Of a DNA stretch of 64,000 bases, positions 37,234-49,600 are shown one piece after another. The notes beneath the pieces were generated by a model that was not told the origin of the DNA, ran no database searches, and saw only the letters and a program-made list of their open reading frames with translations. Within the stretch, counting starts at the first letter, position 1; every line of letters begins with the position of its first letter. The position numbers and the translations under genes are program-made. This DNA is from Camellia lanceoleosa (Eukaryota; Streptophyta; Magnoliopsida; Ericales; Theaceae), in NCBI GenBank assembly GCA_025200525.1, contig CM045758.1:8242580-8306579 (forward strand), written 5' to 3'.

Positions 37234-40200
37234 TGTAGACGCGCCCGAACGTCCTGGGGAAAAATCCTTGTTTCGTTCATTTGGGCTCACTACAGTTCAG
37301 ACTCAAATGTCACGGTCCTGAATCTACTCCCACAAAGTGCAATGCGAGATCGATAAATCACCAAAGAGTCCAAATCCGGCAAATCATTTTGGAAAACTGA
37401 TTTTTAGAAAGAAGTGCCAAACATGGACTGCTTTGCCAGATACAGAGTCACCACCTAAATATTTTATTTTGGGAGAATTTAGGAAACCCTAACTCGTGCC
37501 TAAGGCCACGTGTCCGTCATCACCAAAGTTGCCTTGGCTCGGGAACTTGGGTACGATTGGGAAATGTCATGCAATGAGCACCCCCACTCGCCTCATCAAA
37601 GATCGACCTGTATTAAGCATGATATCTTGTTTTTGAAAACATATGCATTCTTATTCCGGTGTATTAGCCTAGAATTATTATGTGATGTGCACAGCATACA
37701 AGTATAGACTAGATCGCCTAAATTGGAACAAAAGATCTCATGTTTGTTTGTTTGTTTGGAAATGGTTTGAAGGTGCTACTCGCAAGTAGGCTAAGACGTG
37801 GATTTTGCCACCCTCGAGTGGGCTTAAAAAAAAAACATGATTTTGCCACCTCAAGTGGGCTTAAAAACTCGCATTCCGATGAAGTGTTCCAATTCAGGTA
37901 ATCCAACCTTCACCCACAGGCATTCAGGCAATTATATCACATAAGCAGTTAGCCTCATGGCAAGCATGCTATCATGGCAGTCACTCATACACATGCAAGG
38001 ATGCTAAAGCATAAACACTCACCGAGTACTCCGAGCCAAAACAGGAACAAGTTAGTAATCAATGCATGATCCTAGTTCATGTTAAGATGGCCAAAGCAAC
38101 ACATGCAAGAATGCAACTAAGAAATAGACTTGGCCATCCTAAGAATGGCATGTGAAATGCGACAACTCGATACATGTATTCAAGTCAAAATGGAAGTACT
38201 ATGCAGTTAGTATGATGCGCCGAGCCCGGTGCATACAAGACAGATGAATGAATGCAAACATGCGAGCATAAGTATGCTAATTGAAACATTCCCTAAAACT
38301 AACTATCGAAAGCAAGTAAGTAAAAGGGAGAAAGACATGGGGTTGGAAGACATGCATCACACATACGCACACTTATTTACAACATTGCCCTCTCGACGGA
38401 GGGTCCGAATAAATAATACAGAACCAACTTGCTAATCTAAACTAATCTAATTAAACTAGTTATTACACAACATTAACTAATTAACAAATTAACTAAGTAA
38501 GCAATGAAACTAGCATGAAAGCTACATAGAATAGGCTGCCTCAGCTCTGCTTTGGATGATAAAGGATGCATGCATGCTCGAATCGCATTGTCGGGAAATC
38601 CATCGCGATGCCCCGACTTGCCTTTGTTTGCAATTGATCTCAGAAACTTGCACAAAGCTCCAGAGAGATGAAACTCCACCCTGGGAATCTGTGGGGAGGC
38701 TGCCGACCAGCTATAGGCATGGGAGACCACCTACCGACCACCTTTGGTGGTGGAAGCCAAAAAAAGTGGTCGGCCTGCCAGTAAATCTGGTCGGCCGACC
38801 AGTTTCTTCTCTTGGTTTCTGGTTTTCTACAACAAAGGGAAAGAGAGAGGCACAACAAAGTATTTGCAACACATGTGTGCATGACCACTCTCCCCATCAT
38901 TGCATAAGCTCAAGGGAGTGTAGGTCTCAATCCTTGGGCTACCAATCACGCATCTCAATGCATGATGGCTAAGGAGCCGAATTGCACGACTCAATGTGAA
39001 ATGAATGCATATGTAAACACTTAAAGCCAACAACTCCGTCATGAGTAGTCAAGAATGTCGGCGATCGGGAATTGAGGCACGTTTCATCACTTCAAGTATG
39101 AAACGTCCCTCGTTTCCCATGTTTGGACTAACTTCTATCCTAAACACAATGCAACAAACAATGCATGCACAAATGCAACTCTAGCATGCAAATGCAATCC
39201 TAATGCAATGCAACTAAGTCATGCCAACATGCAAAGGGGGAAACATGCAAACATGCAACGAGCATACACAATGCTATGGTCCTAGCATACACAATGCACG
39301 ATGAAATTAACATACATAATGAGATGAACAAGGCATGCGCAATGCAATGATCAATCATGCGAAAACATGGCATACTCAATGCTATGAATTACAATGGCAT
39401 ACTCAATGCAAAATGGACTTAAACCAAAATGGATGAGCCTCAGCCACACCCAAATCAGTGGCCATAAATGATGAAAACAAGGCTCCAAAACTCATGCAAA
39501 TATGCACAATACAATGGCCTCAAGCCTAAGGCACATAAACACAACTTTGCAAATGCATTGGAATGATGAAACATGGAATGCAATGGCATATGTTCCAGCT
39601 CTGAAATGGCATACAAAATGGCCTCGAATCATGCAAACAACTCATGTAATGCATGTTAGGTGGCTCAAGCATTGAAACTAGTCAAGTGTATTACACTATA
39701 GGCATGCAAAGCAATGCTTAAATGACCAAACCAACCCCAAACAGTCCCTATGCAAGCCAAAACAAAGGGCAAAAATGAGATGAGATGGTGGCTCGAAAGG
39801 CATTTAAATAAAGCTCATGCAATGGCTCATAAATAAGGTATAAAAGCACAACTCTCAAGAGCACTTAAAGCATGGAAAATATGGAATTATGTCAGCCCTA
39901 TATGCTCTGAAATATCATACTCAATGATGCCAAAACATGAAAATAGCTCAAGTTAAACATGCAAGGGACCTCCGAACTCAAAGCTAGTCAAGGGTATTAC
40001 ACAACAAGCATGCATGGCAAGCATCATTCGACCAAGAGGCCTCAAAACAGAGCTAAGGCAGCCCAAAATATGAACAAAATCAGTTTGGAGCATGGCCAAA
40101 ATATGCTAGAATGGAGGGCCAAAACATCACGTATTGTGAGCTAGTAAACATGATTTATACTACAAGCATATGAAGCATGTGAGAGGCTACCAAACCAGCC

Positions 40201-40253
40201 CAAAAAAGAGTCCTGGCATGCCAAACTATGACCAAAAATCCACTGAAACATGA

Positions 40254-42444
40254 TGTAGACGTCCCCGAACGCCCCGGGAGGGTTAAGTCCCGTTCCGTTC
40301 ATATTGGGGTCACTACAGTTCAGACTCGATTTGTGTCGGTTCTAAATCTAAACCAAAGAGTCCAAATTCGGCAAATCGTTTTGAAGAAAAACAGATTTTG
40401 AAAAGTAGTGCCAAACATGGACTGCTTTGCCAGATTACAGAGTCGCCACCTAAATATTTTAAAATGGGAAATTTAGGAAACCCTGACTCGGTGCTGAAGG
40501 CCACGTGTCCGTCATCACCAAAGTGGTCTTGGCTCGGGAGCTTGGGTACAATCGGGGAAGGTCAGCTATGAGCACCCTCTTTCGCCCGGTCCGAAGACCG
40601 GCCTCTACTAATCGTGATATCCGTTTTTGAAAACATTACATGCTCTTATTTCAATTATTAGCCTAGAATTACTATGTTATGCACGCAGCAAACAAGTATA
40701 GACTAGATCGCCTAATTTGGAAACAAACATTGCATATCCGTTCGTTTGGAAAATAATTTGAAGTTGGTACTCGCAAGTAGGCTAAAACACGGATTTCAAT
40801 GAGTTTTCCCAACTCAAGCAATCCAACCTCCACCCACAGGCATTCAAACATTTTATCTCACACAAGCACTTAGCCGCATGGTAAGCATACTATTATGTTA
40901 ACATCCACACGCATGCGATGTGCTAAAGCATAAAAGCTTACCTAGTACTCCAAGCCAAAACAGAAACCAGTTAGTAATCATATGCATGATCCTAATTCAT
41001 GTTAAGTGGCTAATGCAACACAAGCAATGGTGTAATCTAAACAGGCTCGGTTGTCCTAAGCATGGCACATGGAATGCTACAAATAGCACGTATTCAATTT
41101 GGAAATTGGAATACAATGCAGTTAGCGTGATGTACCGAGCCCGATGCATGTAAACGAATGCAATGGATGCACGCATGCATTGCATAAGGTATGCTAAAAT
41201 AAACGTGCCCTAATCTACCATCAAAAGCAGGTAAGTAAAAGGGAAGAAAGAAATGGGGGTTGGAAGACATGCACACACCCACGCACACTTATTACAATTA
41301 CGCCCTCACTCAGAGGGACCAAAAGAATAATACAGTCCCAAAATAATACAGTCCGAATACAGAATAAATTAATTATTACAAAATTCTATTTATCAAATTG
41401 AATGCAAAAAGGAAAGGTGGCCCCAGCCCCTGCCTCGGGATGTGTGAATGATGTATGCTCGAATCCGACTCGCCCGGAAACCCGCATCATGACACTGCCG
41501 CCTCTGTTTTCACTGTCCTGTCTTCTCTGAAAACTGCCAAAGTCTCAGAAAACCTTCTACATACACTGAAGATAACCACCGGCTGAAGGGGAACACCACC
41601 GGCTAAAGGGTGTGGCCACCGGCTGCATTTGGAGTTATCGGCTGCTCATAAAGTGCCGGTCGGCACTCTATACTACCGGTCGGCACAAAATTCCCTTGAA
41701 GATCCCTTGAAGAGAAGGTGGTCCAGCCACTCTCTAGTGATCAAAGTCGGTCCAAAATCACCACAAACAACCCTCCAAGTCCCTCAATCTCGGAGCTAGG
41801 TGTAATAGTGTGTGTAATGGTGTAAAAGTAAGGTAAAACACACTATTTAGGTCTAAAATACAAACACAAGGATGAGAGAGATGGAAAATATAGAAAGAGA
41901 GATATATGAGCTCTGGTTTTTGATCTTTCAAATGGCCAACCTCTCAACCAAGAAGACAAGGCCTCCTCTTATAGAGGAGACAACTTTGTAAGCTTAGCCA
42001 CTAAGCAAACAAGAGGCTCATCCCTCCATACACGTGTATGGAGGGGAAGCAAGTGCGATACAGCTGCCTAAAAATATCTCAAAAAGCAACTGCACAGTAG
42101 TCGGCAGGGCAAAATTGTCATTTTGACAAAATTGACTGCCGACCGGCACAAAAGAGTGCCGACCGGCACAATATAGTGCCGATAGCAACACCAACCAGCC
42201 GGTGGCCTCTAGCCACTGCCGGTGGTGTGTGGGAATGCCTCACAAGGAATTCCCTGCCCCTCCAAGGCAAAGCACAAGTGTTTGGTGCAAAACCAGACAC
42301 AAAACGGTCAAGTTCGGAGGTCCTGAGGCAAAGCGCGTAGCCGAGAACTCCGGGAACTCCAAACGAACGCGAACATAGATAATCACCGAGTGTTCAAGCG
42401 GTGACGTCCAAGTCTTGAGGACGGTCAAAAATGGGGTGTCTACA
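40254..42444 (-). repeat. 3' LTR of the 16.6 kb element
   Basis: 2,191 bp, TGTAGAC...GTCTACA. TATAAGA on the minus strand at 41973-41967. GC-rich dyad repeats (CACCGGC, GTGCCGGTCGGCAC and similar) at 41577-41690 and 42120-42225. Mostly near-identical to 54737-56887, but the first ~160 bp differ. Confidence 0.9.
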
Positions 42445-42458
42445 GTTGCCCTTCTTTG
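42445..42458 (-). promoter_or_regulatory. polypurine tract of the 16.6 kb element
   Basis: Minus strand AAAGAAGGGCAAC abuts the LTR start TGTAGACACC. It fixes the element's orientation. Confidence 0.75.
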
Positions 42459-43049
42459 ACAGAACTCGGAAGTCATAACAATGACGGGAGTGAATGTCAA
42501 AGCCCAGAGACGACCCATTTTTGACAAGGCCGAAGACTTGGACAAATATGCAAGAAAGCAAGGTATGCGCCCGAAGGCCAGGGGCAAAATGCAAGACAAT
42601 GCAAGAAGCCGAGCATAACTTATGATCATGCAAAGAAAGCTGTAACGAAGCACGCATGCACTAGTTGTAAGCTAGCAAATGCCAATCTACACTACAATGC
42701 AGAAAGGATGTAAGAGAATTATGCAATTCTCAAACGTCTCACTCGGAGGATACAATACCTGTGCGGCTCGTCCGGTTGCACCGGCCTCAAATGAGCCGTA
42801 CATACAATATCATGCCTGCAAAGAAAGCAAACTTAACAGGTACAATATTGTTAGCAATATGCATGACAATGCAAAATGAATGCAAGATGATATGCAATAT
42901 ATACAAAACAATGTATGAATAATGCACATGATAATGCAATGCATTTGAAACTATGAAAACTTCATGCAAAGCAATTGAAGCATGATTCAATCGTGAGCGG
43001 TTCGAAACCACACAAATGTCAAATAGGTTGATGGAAGTAACAAGTCCGT

Positions 43050-43745
43050 CTACCATAGAAAAGGTGCCGCAACCTCAAACCAACATACCAGCGTGGAGTA
43101 GGCGCGATACACATGCAGAACTATGAGTAATGTAGACAGACACAAGGACAAGTATTGGGTGGATTGACATAAGTGGGGTGACGACCCGCTGAGGAAAGAA
43201 CAATGATCCTAATGCCGGATGCAACAATTACACTACAATGTAATATGCGATTATGGCGCGCGGGCCAAACCGTATCTCGCTTAGGAAAGGCATGCACATA
43301 TACAAACCATGTTTAGCACAGAAAAGGTGCCACAACCTCAAACCAACATACCAGCGTGGAGTAGGCGCGATGCACATGCAGAACTGTGCTTCAACGTGAA
43401 AAGTAAGGGCACATACCAGACCAAGCTCAACAAGGAAAGGTGCAAGCCACAAATGGAAAAGGATGCAGTGGATGCATGCAAAAGAAATGGATACAATGGA
43501 TATGGCACGCAGGCCAAACCAAGTTTTGCCTAGGAAGGGCATGTACACGTACAAGCCATGTCTAGCACAGAAAAGGTGCCGCTACCCTCAAACCAACATA
43601 CCAACGTGGAATAGGCGCATACACATGTAGAACTGTGTTTTGACGTGAAAAGTATGAGCACATACCAGACCAAGCTCAACAAGGAAAGGCGCAAGCCATG
43701 GATGGAGGATGATGCAGTGGATGCATGCAACTACAATGCAATGGA
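43050..43745. repeat. ~250 bp tandem repeat, 2-3 copies
   Basis: The block GAAAAGGTGCCGCAACCTCA then AACCAACATACCAGCGTGGA starts near 43057, 43320 and 43569. Its companion (CATACCAGACCAAGCTCAAC then AAGGAAAGG) occurs near 43413 and 43663. Arg/Lys-containing frames across it are not credible proteins. Confidence 0.8.
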
Positions 43746-43762
43746 AATGGATATTTACAAAA

Positions 43763-43945
43763 AGGCATGACATATGCACTATACTACAATGATGATGCAT
43801 GACATATGCATTTTTTTTGTTTTTTTTGAAATGCATGACATATGCAATATTTAGAATGATGCATGACATATGCAGTATTTACAATGATGCATGACATATG
43901 CATGTGTTTTTGTTTTTGGATTTTTTTTGAAATGCATGACAATGC
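43763..43945. repeat. short tandem repeat with palindromic core ATGCATGACATATGCA
   Basis: GATGCATGACATATGCA recurs at about 27-38 bp spacing (43763, 43792, 43833, 43858, 43885), with T-rich spacers near 43811 and 43915. The core is an imperfect palindrome (TGCAT...ATGCA). Confidence 0.75.
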
Positions 43946-44289
43946 ACTATGATGCAACGACTATGATTGCAGCTTTCCCTATTTTACCAACAGGGCGATA
44001 TACTAGGTTGGTTCAGTATCCAGAATTGAGGCGTAAACATGCCGCCTCAACCTATGGGGCTTCCATATAGATTTCAAGCCGAGGGTACACCCCCTGGGTA
44101 TTTAAACCAGACTTTAGTCTCGGAAATCCCGAACCTTTGTGTTCTAGGCATAAGCCGTTCAAACTCTAGTTTTCACCGTCCCAGTTGGTCTTCTAGGAAC
44201 TCACCGCAAAAACAGGCAGGTGGCTTTACCAGACCACCAAAAGTCGTTCGGGCACGACAAACACCGAAGGAATTGCACCTTCAGAGGAT

Positions 44290-44840
44290 TTAAGGTCTCC
44301 TAGACCGGGATGCAAGATGTATACATGACAATGCATTTTGGTATGCATGATGCATGATGTTTGAAATGCGCGCCAACGCGCGGCTTGTGAGATGCATGCC
44401 AAATGCAATGAGGTGTGCACCTTAATGCACCGAAGGTCTCGCACCTCCCGAGGGTTTAAGGTTTCCTAGACCGCGTGTGTTTAAGGTCTCGCCAGACCCG
44501 GGTGGGACAATGCATGAATTGAGATGCGGTGCACAAGACAGTGCGATGTGTAGGATTGCGTGATAGAATGCATGCCAAATGCAATGAGATGCGCAAAACA
44601 ACGCGATTGAGGTGCGCAAGATAGCGCGACTGAGATGTGATGCACAAGATAGTGCGATGCGTAAGATAGCGCGTTGCGATGCATGCCAAATGCAATGAGG
44701 TGTGCACCTTAATGCACCGAAGGTCTTGCACCTCCCGAGGATTTAAGGTCTCCTAGACCGTGCGAATACGGTGAAGGTTGCGCACCCTCCAAGGATTTAA
44801 GGTCTCCTAGACCGTGCGTGTTTAAGGTCTCGCCAGACCC
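44290..44840. repeat. hairpin-rich repeats GGTCTC(CT/GCC)AGACC
   Basis: GGTCTCCTAGACC occurs at 44294, 44747 and 44801. A GGTTTCCTAGACC variant lies at 44460. GGTCTCGCCAGACC occurs at 44485 and 44826. Each is a 5 bp stem with a 3-4 base loop and is usually preceded by GATTTAA or GTTTAA. Between them, GATGCGCAAGATAGCGCGA-like words repeat. Confidence 0.75.
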
Positions 44841-45013
44841 GGGTAAAAAAACAATTATACAACACTTTAAGTGGATGCGATGCAAGCGAGTAAACTTGAA
44901 CCAAACTACATCTCATGCAGCAAGGATTAAGAGAATTAAGCAATTCTCAATACGTCTCACGCGGAGAAGGCTAAAAGCGACTACCGAGAATACCCGGAGT
45001 CTCAAACACAATG

Positions 45014-45535
45014 TCTCTCTGCGTATCGCACGCAGGAGAGGAAAGAGAAAAGCAAAAAGAAACCTCTCAACGTAGTACGCGCGAGAGGAAAGAGAAAAGC
45101 CTTTCAGCGTAGTACACGCGAGAGAGGAAGGAAAAGAAAAACAAAAACAAAAGGAAACCCCTCAGCGTAGTACACGCGAAAGAGGAAAGAGAAAAAGCCT
45201 CTCAGCGTAGTACACGCGAGAGAGGAAAGACAGAAAGGCCTCTCAGCGTAGTACACGCGAGAGGGGAAAGACAAAAAGGCCTCTCAGCGTAGTACACGCG
45301 AGAGGGGAAAGACAAAAAGCCTCTCAGCGTAGTACATGCGAGAGAGGAAAGACAAAAGGAAAAAGAAACTTCTCAGCGTAGTACACGCGAGAGGGAAAAG
45401 ACAAAAGGCCTCTCAGCGTAGTACACGCGAGAGGGGAAAGACAAAAAGGCCTCTCAGCGTAGTACACGCGAGAGGGGGGGAAGACAAAAGGAAAAAGAAG
45501 CCTCTCAGCGTAGTACACGCGAGAGGGGGGGAAGT
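45014..45535. repeat. 12-unit tandem array of hairpins (40-60 bp period)
   Basis: Each unit has outer arms CCTCTC and GAGAGG, inner arms GCGT and ACGC, and loop AGTAC, followed by a purine linker such as GGAAAGACAAAAAG. Units start near 45014, 45063, 45100, 45158, 45198, 45239, 45280, 45320, 45369, 45409, 45450 and 45501. The first unit is divergent (inner arms TGCGT and ACGCA, loop ATCGC) but still folds. It lies upstream of the PMD gene and in the 3' region of the element. Confidence 0.88.
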
Positions 45536-45554
45536 GCGAGACAACGCACATGGG

Positions 45555-45845
45555 GCACGCATGCCAATGCAAATGAGGCACGCATGCCGATGCAAATGGG
45601 GCAAATGAGACATGCATGCCTCATAAGAATGGAAAATGAAGTGCAATGAGGTACGCATGCCTCAATGGATGGAAAATGAAGTGCAATGAGGTACGCGTGC
45701 CTCAAAGGATGGAAAATGAAGTGCAATGAGGTACGCGTGCCTCAAAGGAGATGCAGAACAATGCAAGTGTGACACGCATGCCACACAAAATGTAAAACGG
45801 TGCAAGCGTGACACGCACACCACACGAAATGTAAAACGGTGCAAG
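45555..45845. repeat. 40 bp tandem array with covarying palindromes
   Basis: Palindromes TGAGGTACGCATGCCTCA at 45647, TGAGGTACGCGTGCCTCA at 45687 and 45727, and GTGTGACACGCATGCCACAC at 45767 sit exactly 40 bp apart. TGAGACATGCATGCCTCA is 41 bp earlier at 45606. The linker GGAAAATGAAGTGCAA is conserved through the middle units, and a GTAAAACGGTGCAAG linker takes over after 45790. Confidence 0.88.
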
Positions 45846-46104
45846 TCGCAAGGGACGTGCAAGACGGCGCGATGCGACGCACCGGACAATGTGATGGATG
45901 CGTGCAACGCACACGGGGCGATTTTTGAATCTTGTAAAAGACAAAAGGATACAAAAGGATACAATCTTTGCTTGAATCTGAGTGCCACGCACAGAAGACA
46001 CGGTCCGAGGTCAAAACGGAGGTCGGTTGAGCATCGGGGTTTCACTTTCTTGCACTTTCTTGAGCTATGAAGACCCAAAACTGCTCACATGGCCTAAATA
46101 AGGC

Positions 46105-46267
46105 TGTGGGAACATCACCGGCTGGGAGAGGAAGCCACCGGCTGGCCACCGGTTGCAAAATAACTCCACCGGCACAATTTTGTGCCCACCGGCACAAAAT
46201 AGTGCCGACCGGCCAAAAATTGCTGATCGGGGGCAGTTTTGACAATTTGCCTCGGCTTTTATAAAAT
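46105..46267 (+). promoter_or_regulatory. putative promoter of the PMD gene
   Basis: TATAAAAT at 46260-46267 lies about 350 bp before the ATG at 46618. Immediately upstream (46107-46215) are repeated CACCGGC (five times) and GTGCCGACCGGCC-type dyads, the same words found in the element's own LTRs. A pyrimidine-rich leader follows. Confidence 0.6.
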
Positions 46268-46954
46268 AGGGCTCCTAAACCCTATTTTCTTACTTCTTGT
46301 GCGCCAAAAACTCTTGTCCTCTCTCTCTAGAGCCTTTTCCTCTCATCTTTTCGTCGTTTCTTTGTGTTTTCGCGCCATTTCGTCATCGCATTCGCGATTT
46401 TCTTCGCGTTTCAGACATTTTCCACCGATTGAAATTCCGTTTCGGAGCATCCTTTGCTATTTCCACTTTTCAGGACTTGTTCCCCTTGATTTCCTCTTCA
46501 TTTCTGTGCTTTTCCATCTTCCGGCCTTCCCGGTCATTTTCGGCCCGCTCGGGGTTGACTTTTTCGGTTGACTTTTCACATTCCAGCTTTTCCGGCCATT
46601 TTCTCACCACCATTGCCATGGCTGACGATGTTCCACACGTCAGGACTCCCCCGGATCACGAGATGGATCCCGCTGAGCGAAGCGTCCCTTCGACCCGGCG
46701 ACCTACCGCCCAATGATCCACGCTACCTCGGATGGTCTTTGCCATTTCGGCTTTGACCGAAGCCGACCCGGAGCTTCGCCTGCGCGAGCCAACCTATCTG
46801 CTATCCTTCGGCGCTACCGAGTTATCATTTTTTCTCTGTTTTACTTTTGCAATGTAGAATCATAATCGCTATAATGAATCTGCTTCTTTAACCGCTTAGC
46901 TCATATCTTTGACATCAGTAGTTGATCGCAATCGCCATAACTGATATCTGTTTA

Positions 46955-47440
46955 AGACGGACACATGCACACACACTACACTAGTCTCAATCACCCAAAC
47001 ACACGGCACACATCGTACTTCACTGCAAACCTACTGACACCCGGCACTTATTTGAATCTGAAAATATATTATATGCTGTATTTAAACTGAACCACACAAA
47101 ACACGCTGACGCATCAAACACTGTAGTTCACCTACTGGCACACTATAACCCGATATCTGCTTGAATCCAAAAAAACGTGCACACATGCACCATATCTGTA
47201 TGTTGATCCTCACAAACACACTAACACATCACAGGCCGCAGTCCACCATAGTACACTGAAACCTGATATCTGCATGGATCTGAAAAATGTGCACACGTGC
47301 ACCATGTTTACATTGCACTTACTCAAAACACGCTGACGCATCAAACACTGTAGTCCACCGTAGGCGCACCGGCACCCGGTATTTGTTCGAATCTGAGAAA
47401 CTTGCACGCATGCTAGATTTGTATCGACTTTAACATGTTT
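46955..47440. repeat. ~115 bp minisatellite in PMD intron 1
   Basis: Degenerate units contain ACGCTGACGCATCAAACACT, GTAGTCCACC, a TATCTGCTTGAATCTGA-like run and GTGCACACATGCACCAT. Landmarks near 47000, 47120, 47234 and 47346 give 3-4 units. Confidence 0.7.
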
Positions 47441-49459
47441 CCTCAGAACTGTACATTTCATATTGCTTCGCAACTATTTGTTTGAAAATAGGGAGATTCC
47501 CATACCATCCGCGGGTATGGGAACGTCGTGGCTCGAGATTGGTATTTGGAGCTTCCCGAGGCGGTTCGACGCATCGTGGACGAGGCGGGCTTTGGTTCCT
47601 TTTGCAGGGGTCTGACCCGGCTTACTGCTTGCAGGCCTCTCCTAGCCGCCCTGGCAGAGAGGTAGTGGGACACCATCGATTAATTTCACTTATCTGCGAC
47701 TGGGGACATGACAATGACCCCTTACGATTTCTCGGTGCTCACCGGCATCGGGGTAGGGGGTGATCCGATGCCCTTCGACACCGATATGGACGAGTGGACC
47801 GCCGCTCAGATCTATTTGCTTGGCGAGGCGCCACCTCTTGCTCGGGCCCGAGCTTTGTCCGGTTCGAGGTGCGATTCAGAGTGCAATTGCGCAGGACGGC
47901 GGTCTGGCGACCGAGGCAGCCGTAGAGCAGTACGTGCGCGGCTTTTTGATGTTTTTGCTAGGGACGACCCTCTTCGCCGATCGGGCGAACACCGTGCCTC
48001 TCTACCTACTCAGCGCACTGGTGGACGTCCGACACATCTTGCATTATGACTGGGGTGGTGCGGCTCTAGCCACCCTTTACGGGTACATGAGCTCGGTCTC
48101 CCGTGGCAGCGGGCAGTTGCTCGGAGGCTACTGGCGAGCTTGGGAGGTACATTTCCTTTCCGCTTTACATTTCTATTTCAGATTGCACACCGCATTAATC
48201 ACCTGTAGTATGTTTCATACGGATCGTATCGCATACACGCACACACATACTCGCTTTAATCGATCGTACATCGCTCACATGGTACACTCTGCTCAATACA
48301 CTGCACAACACACGGCTTTGTTATTTCTGCTTTATTCTGCATTCTGCTTTATCTGATAAACATTCTGGTATCCACCTTGCAGTTGTGGGTTTACACCTAC
48401 TTTCTTAGGCTCGCTCTTATACCCGATGCAGAGACCCCTCTGGTCGTCCCTTTCTCACGCCGTTTTGACGGGAGATGCGCCCGGACGCCGCGGGAGACTT
48501 TCAGCTTCTTCCGCCATTACTTTGACACCATCACTCCCGCCTAGGTATGTTTTACTTGCAGTTCATTTGAGCTTCACTTTTCCACTGTATATTTGCAATA
48601 CCAGTAGGTAACAAACTGTATTTCAATTTCAGATCACCTGGCAGCCGTGGGCTCCTCTGCCAAATGATGATGCGGATCGACGGTTTGCGCCGTTGAGACC
48701 TCGCGTTCGATTTTGCCGAGGGCCCGATGCCGGGCTTGGTACTGGCGAGTGCTTGCGCCGACCTTAGGCGCATTCGAGCGACAGCCCCGATGCACCTCCC
48801 CGAGCACATGAGGGACACCGAAGCGTGCCATCACGAAAGCGATGGTGGACTACACCATCGGCTGGGAGGCGAGGGCGATTACTCAGAGTACGTCCGGACC
48901 TTCATCATGCGGCCGCTGAGTGGTGGCCGCCGAGCTGAGAGAGAGAGACCTGCGGCACCGGCGGCCGGAGCAGGAGTAGGAGGAGGAGCGCCGAGGAGGG
49001 CTCGAGTCCGCGGCAGGGGCAGTGTCCAGAGAGGACGGGAGGCTAGCTGGCCCGCTTTGCCTACTTCACTGTCTTTTCGAGGGTCGGATGGGGTGACCTA
49101 TCAGATTCCCTTCGCCCCTCCGCCGGCTGATCACAAGTTTGTCGGTATCCCCGACTTGCCTCCTCGATATATTCTGCATTGCATACGGTCATTTCATTTT
49201 AGTTTATTTGATATTCCACGTAACATTGATGCATCGATATTTTTTGCGCTTCCTCCGAGTACACCGGCAATCATTGGAGATGAATGCCTCCATGGCGAGG
49301 ATCTTGCCGCAATGACCTTCGAGTTCCTAGCCTTTACGGCCTTCCCAGATGCTCTCTCGACATAGCTTCAAACCATACACAAATCGCCGCATAACTGATG
49401 CGATACAACATGGATACCCAAATTTCATGGCACTTGACACCAGTATTCATACATTGCAT

Positions 49460-49600
49460 TCTCAGATCGATAAACCGCTCACGGCATTCAAACATCAGAC
49501 ATACATCTGCAGTCTACATCGATAAAGCGCTCACGGCATTCAAACATCAGACTATACATGCTGCGCAGACTGATAAACTGCTCACGGCATTCATGTATAC
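49460..49600. repeat. ~55 bp repeat in a PMD intron
   Basis: CGATAAACCGCTCACGGCAT then TCAAACATCAGAC recurs three times (near 49467, 49519, 49570) with small changes (AAGCGCTC, AACTGCTC). Confidence 0.8.

Noticed and set aside
45014..45535. CRISPR-like array of regularly spaced hairpin repeats
   Set aside because: Plant nuclear context, spacers are themselves repetitive purine linkers rather than unique, and no cas-like gene is present; it is a tandem repeat of a retroelement.
45336..45608. Basic repeat protein (VVHARG-like units) on the plus strand, and its antisense counterpart
   Set aside because: The frames exist only because the tandem hairpin repeat lacks stops; there is no start context, domain or codon bias.
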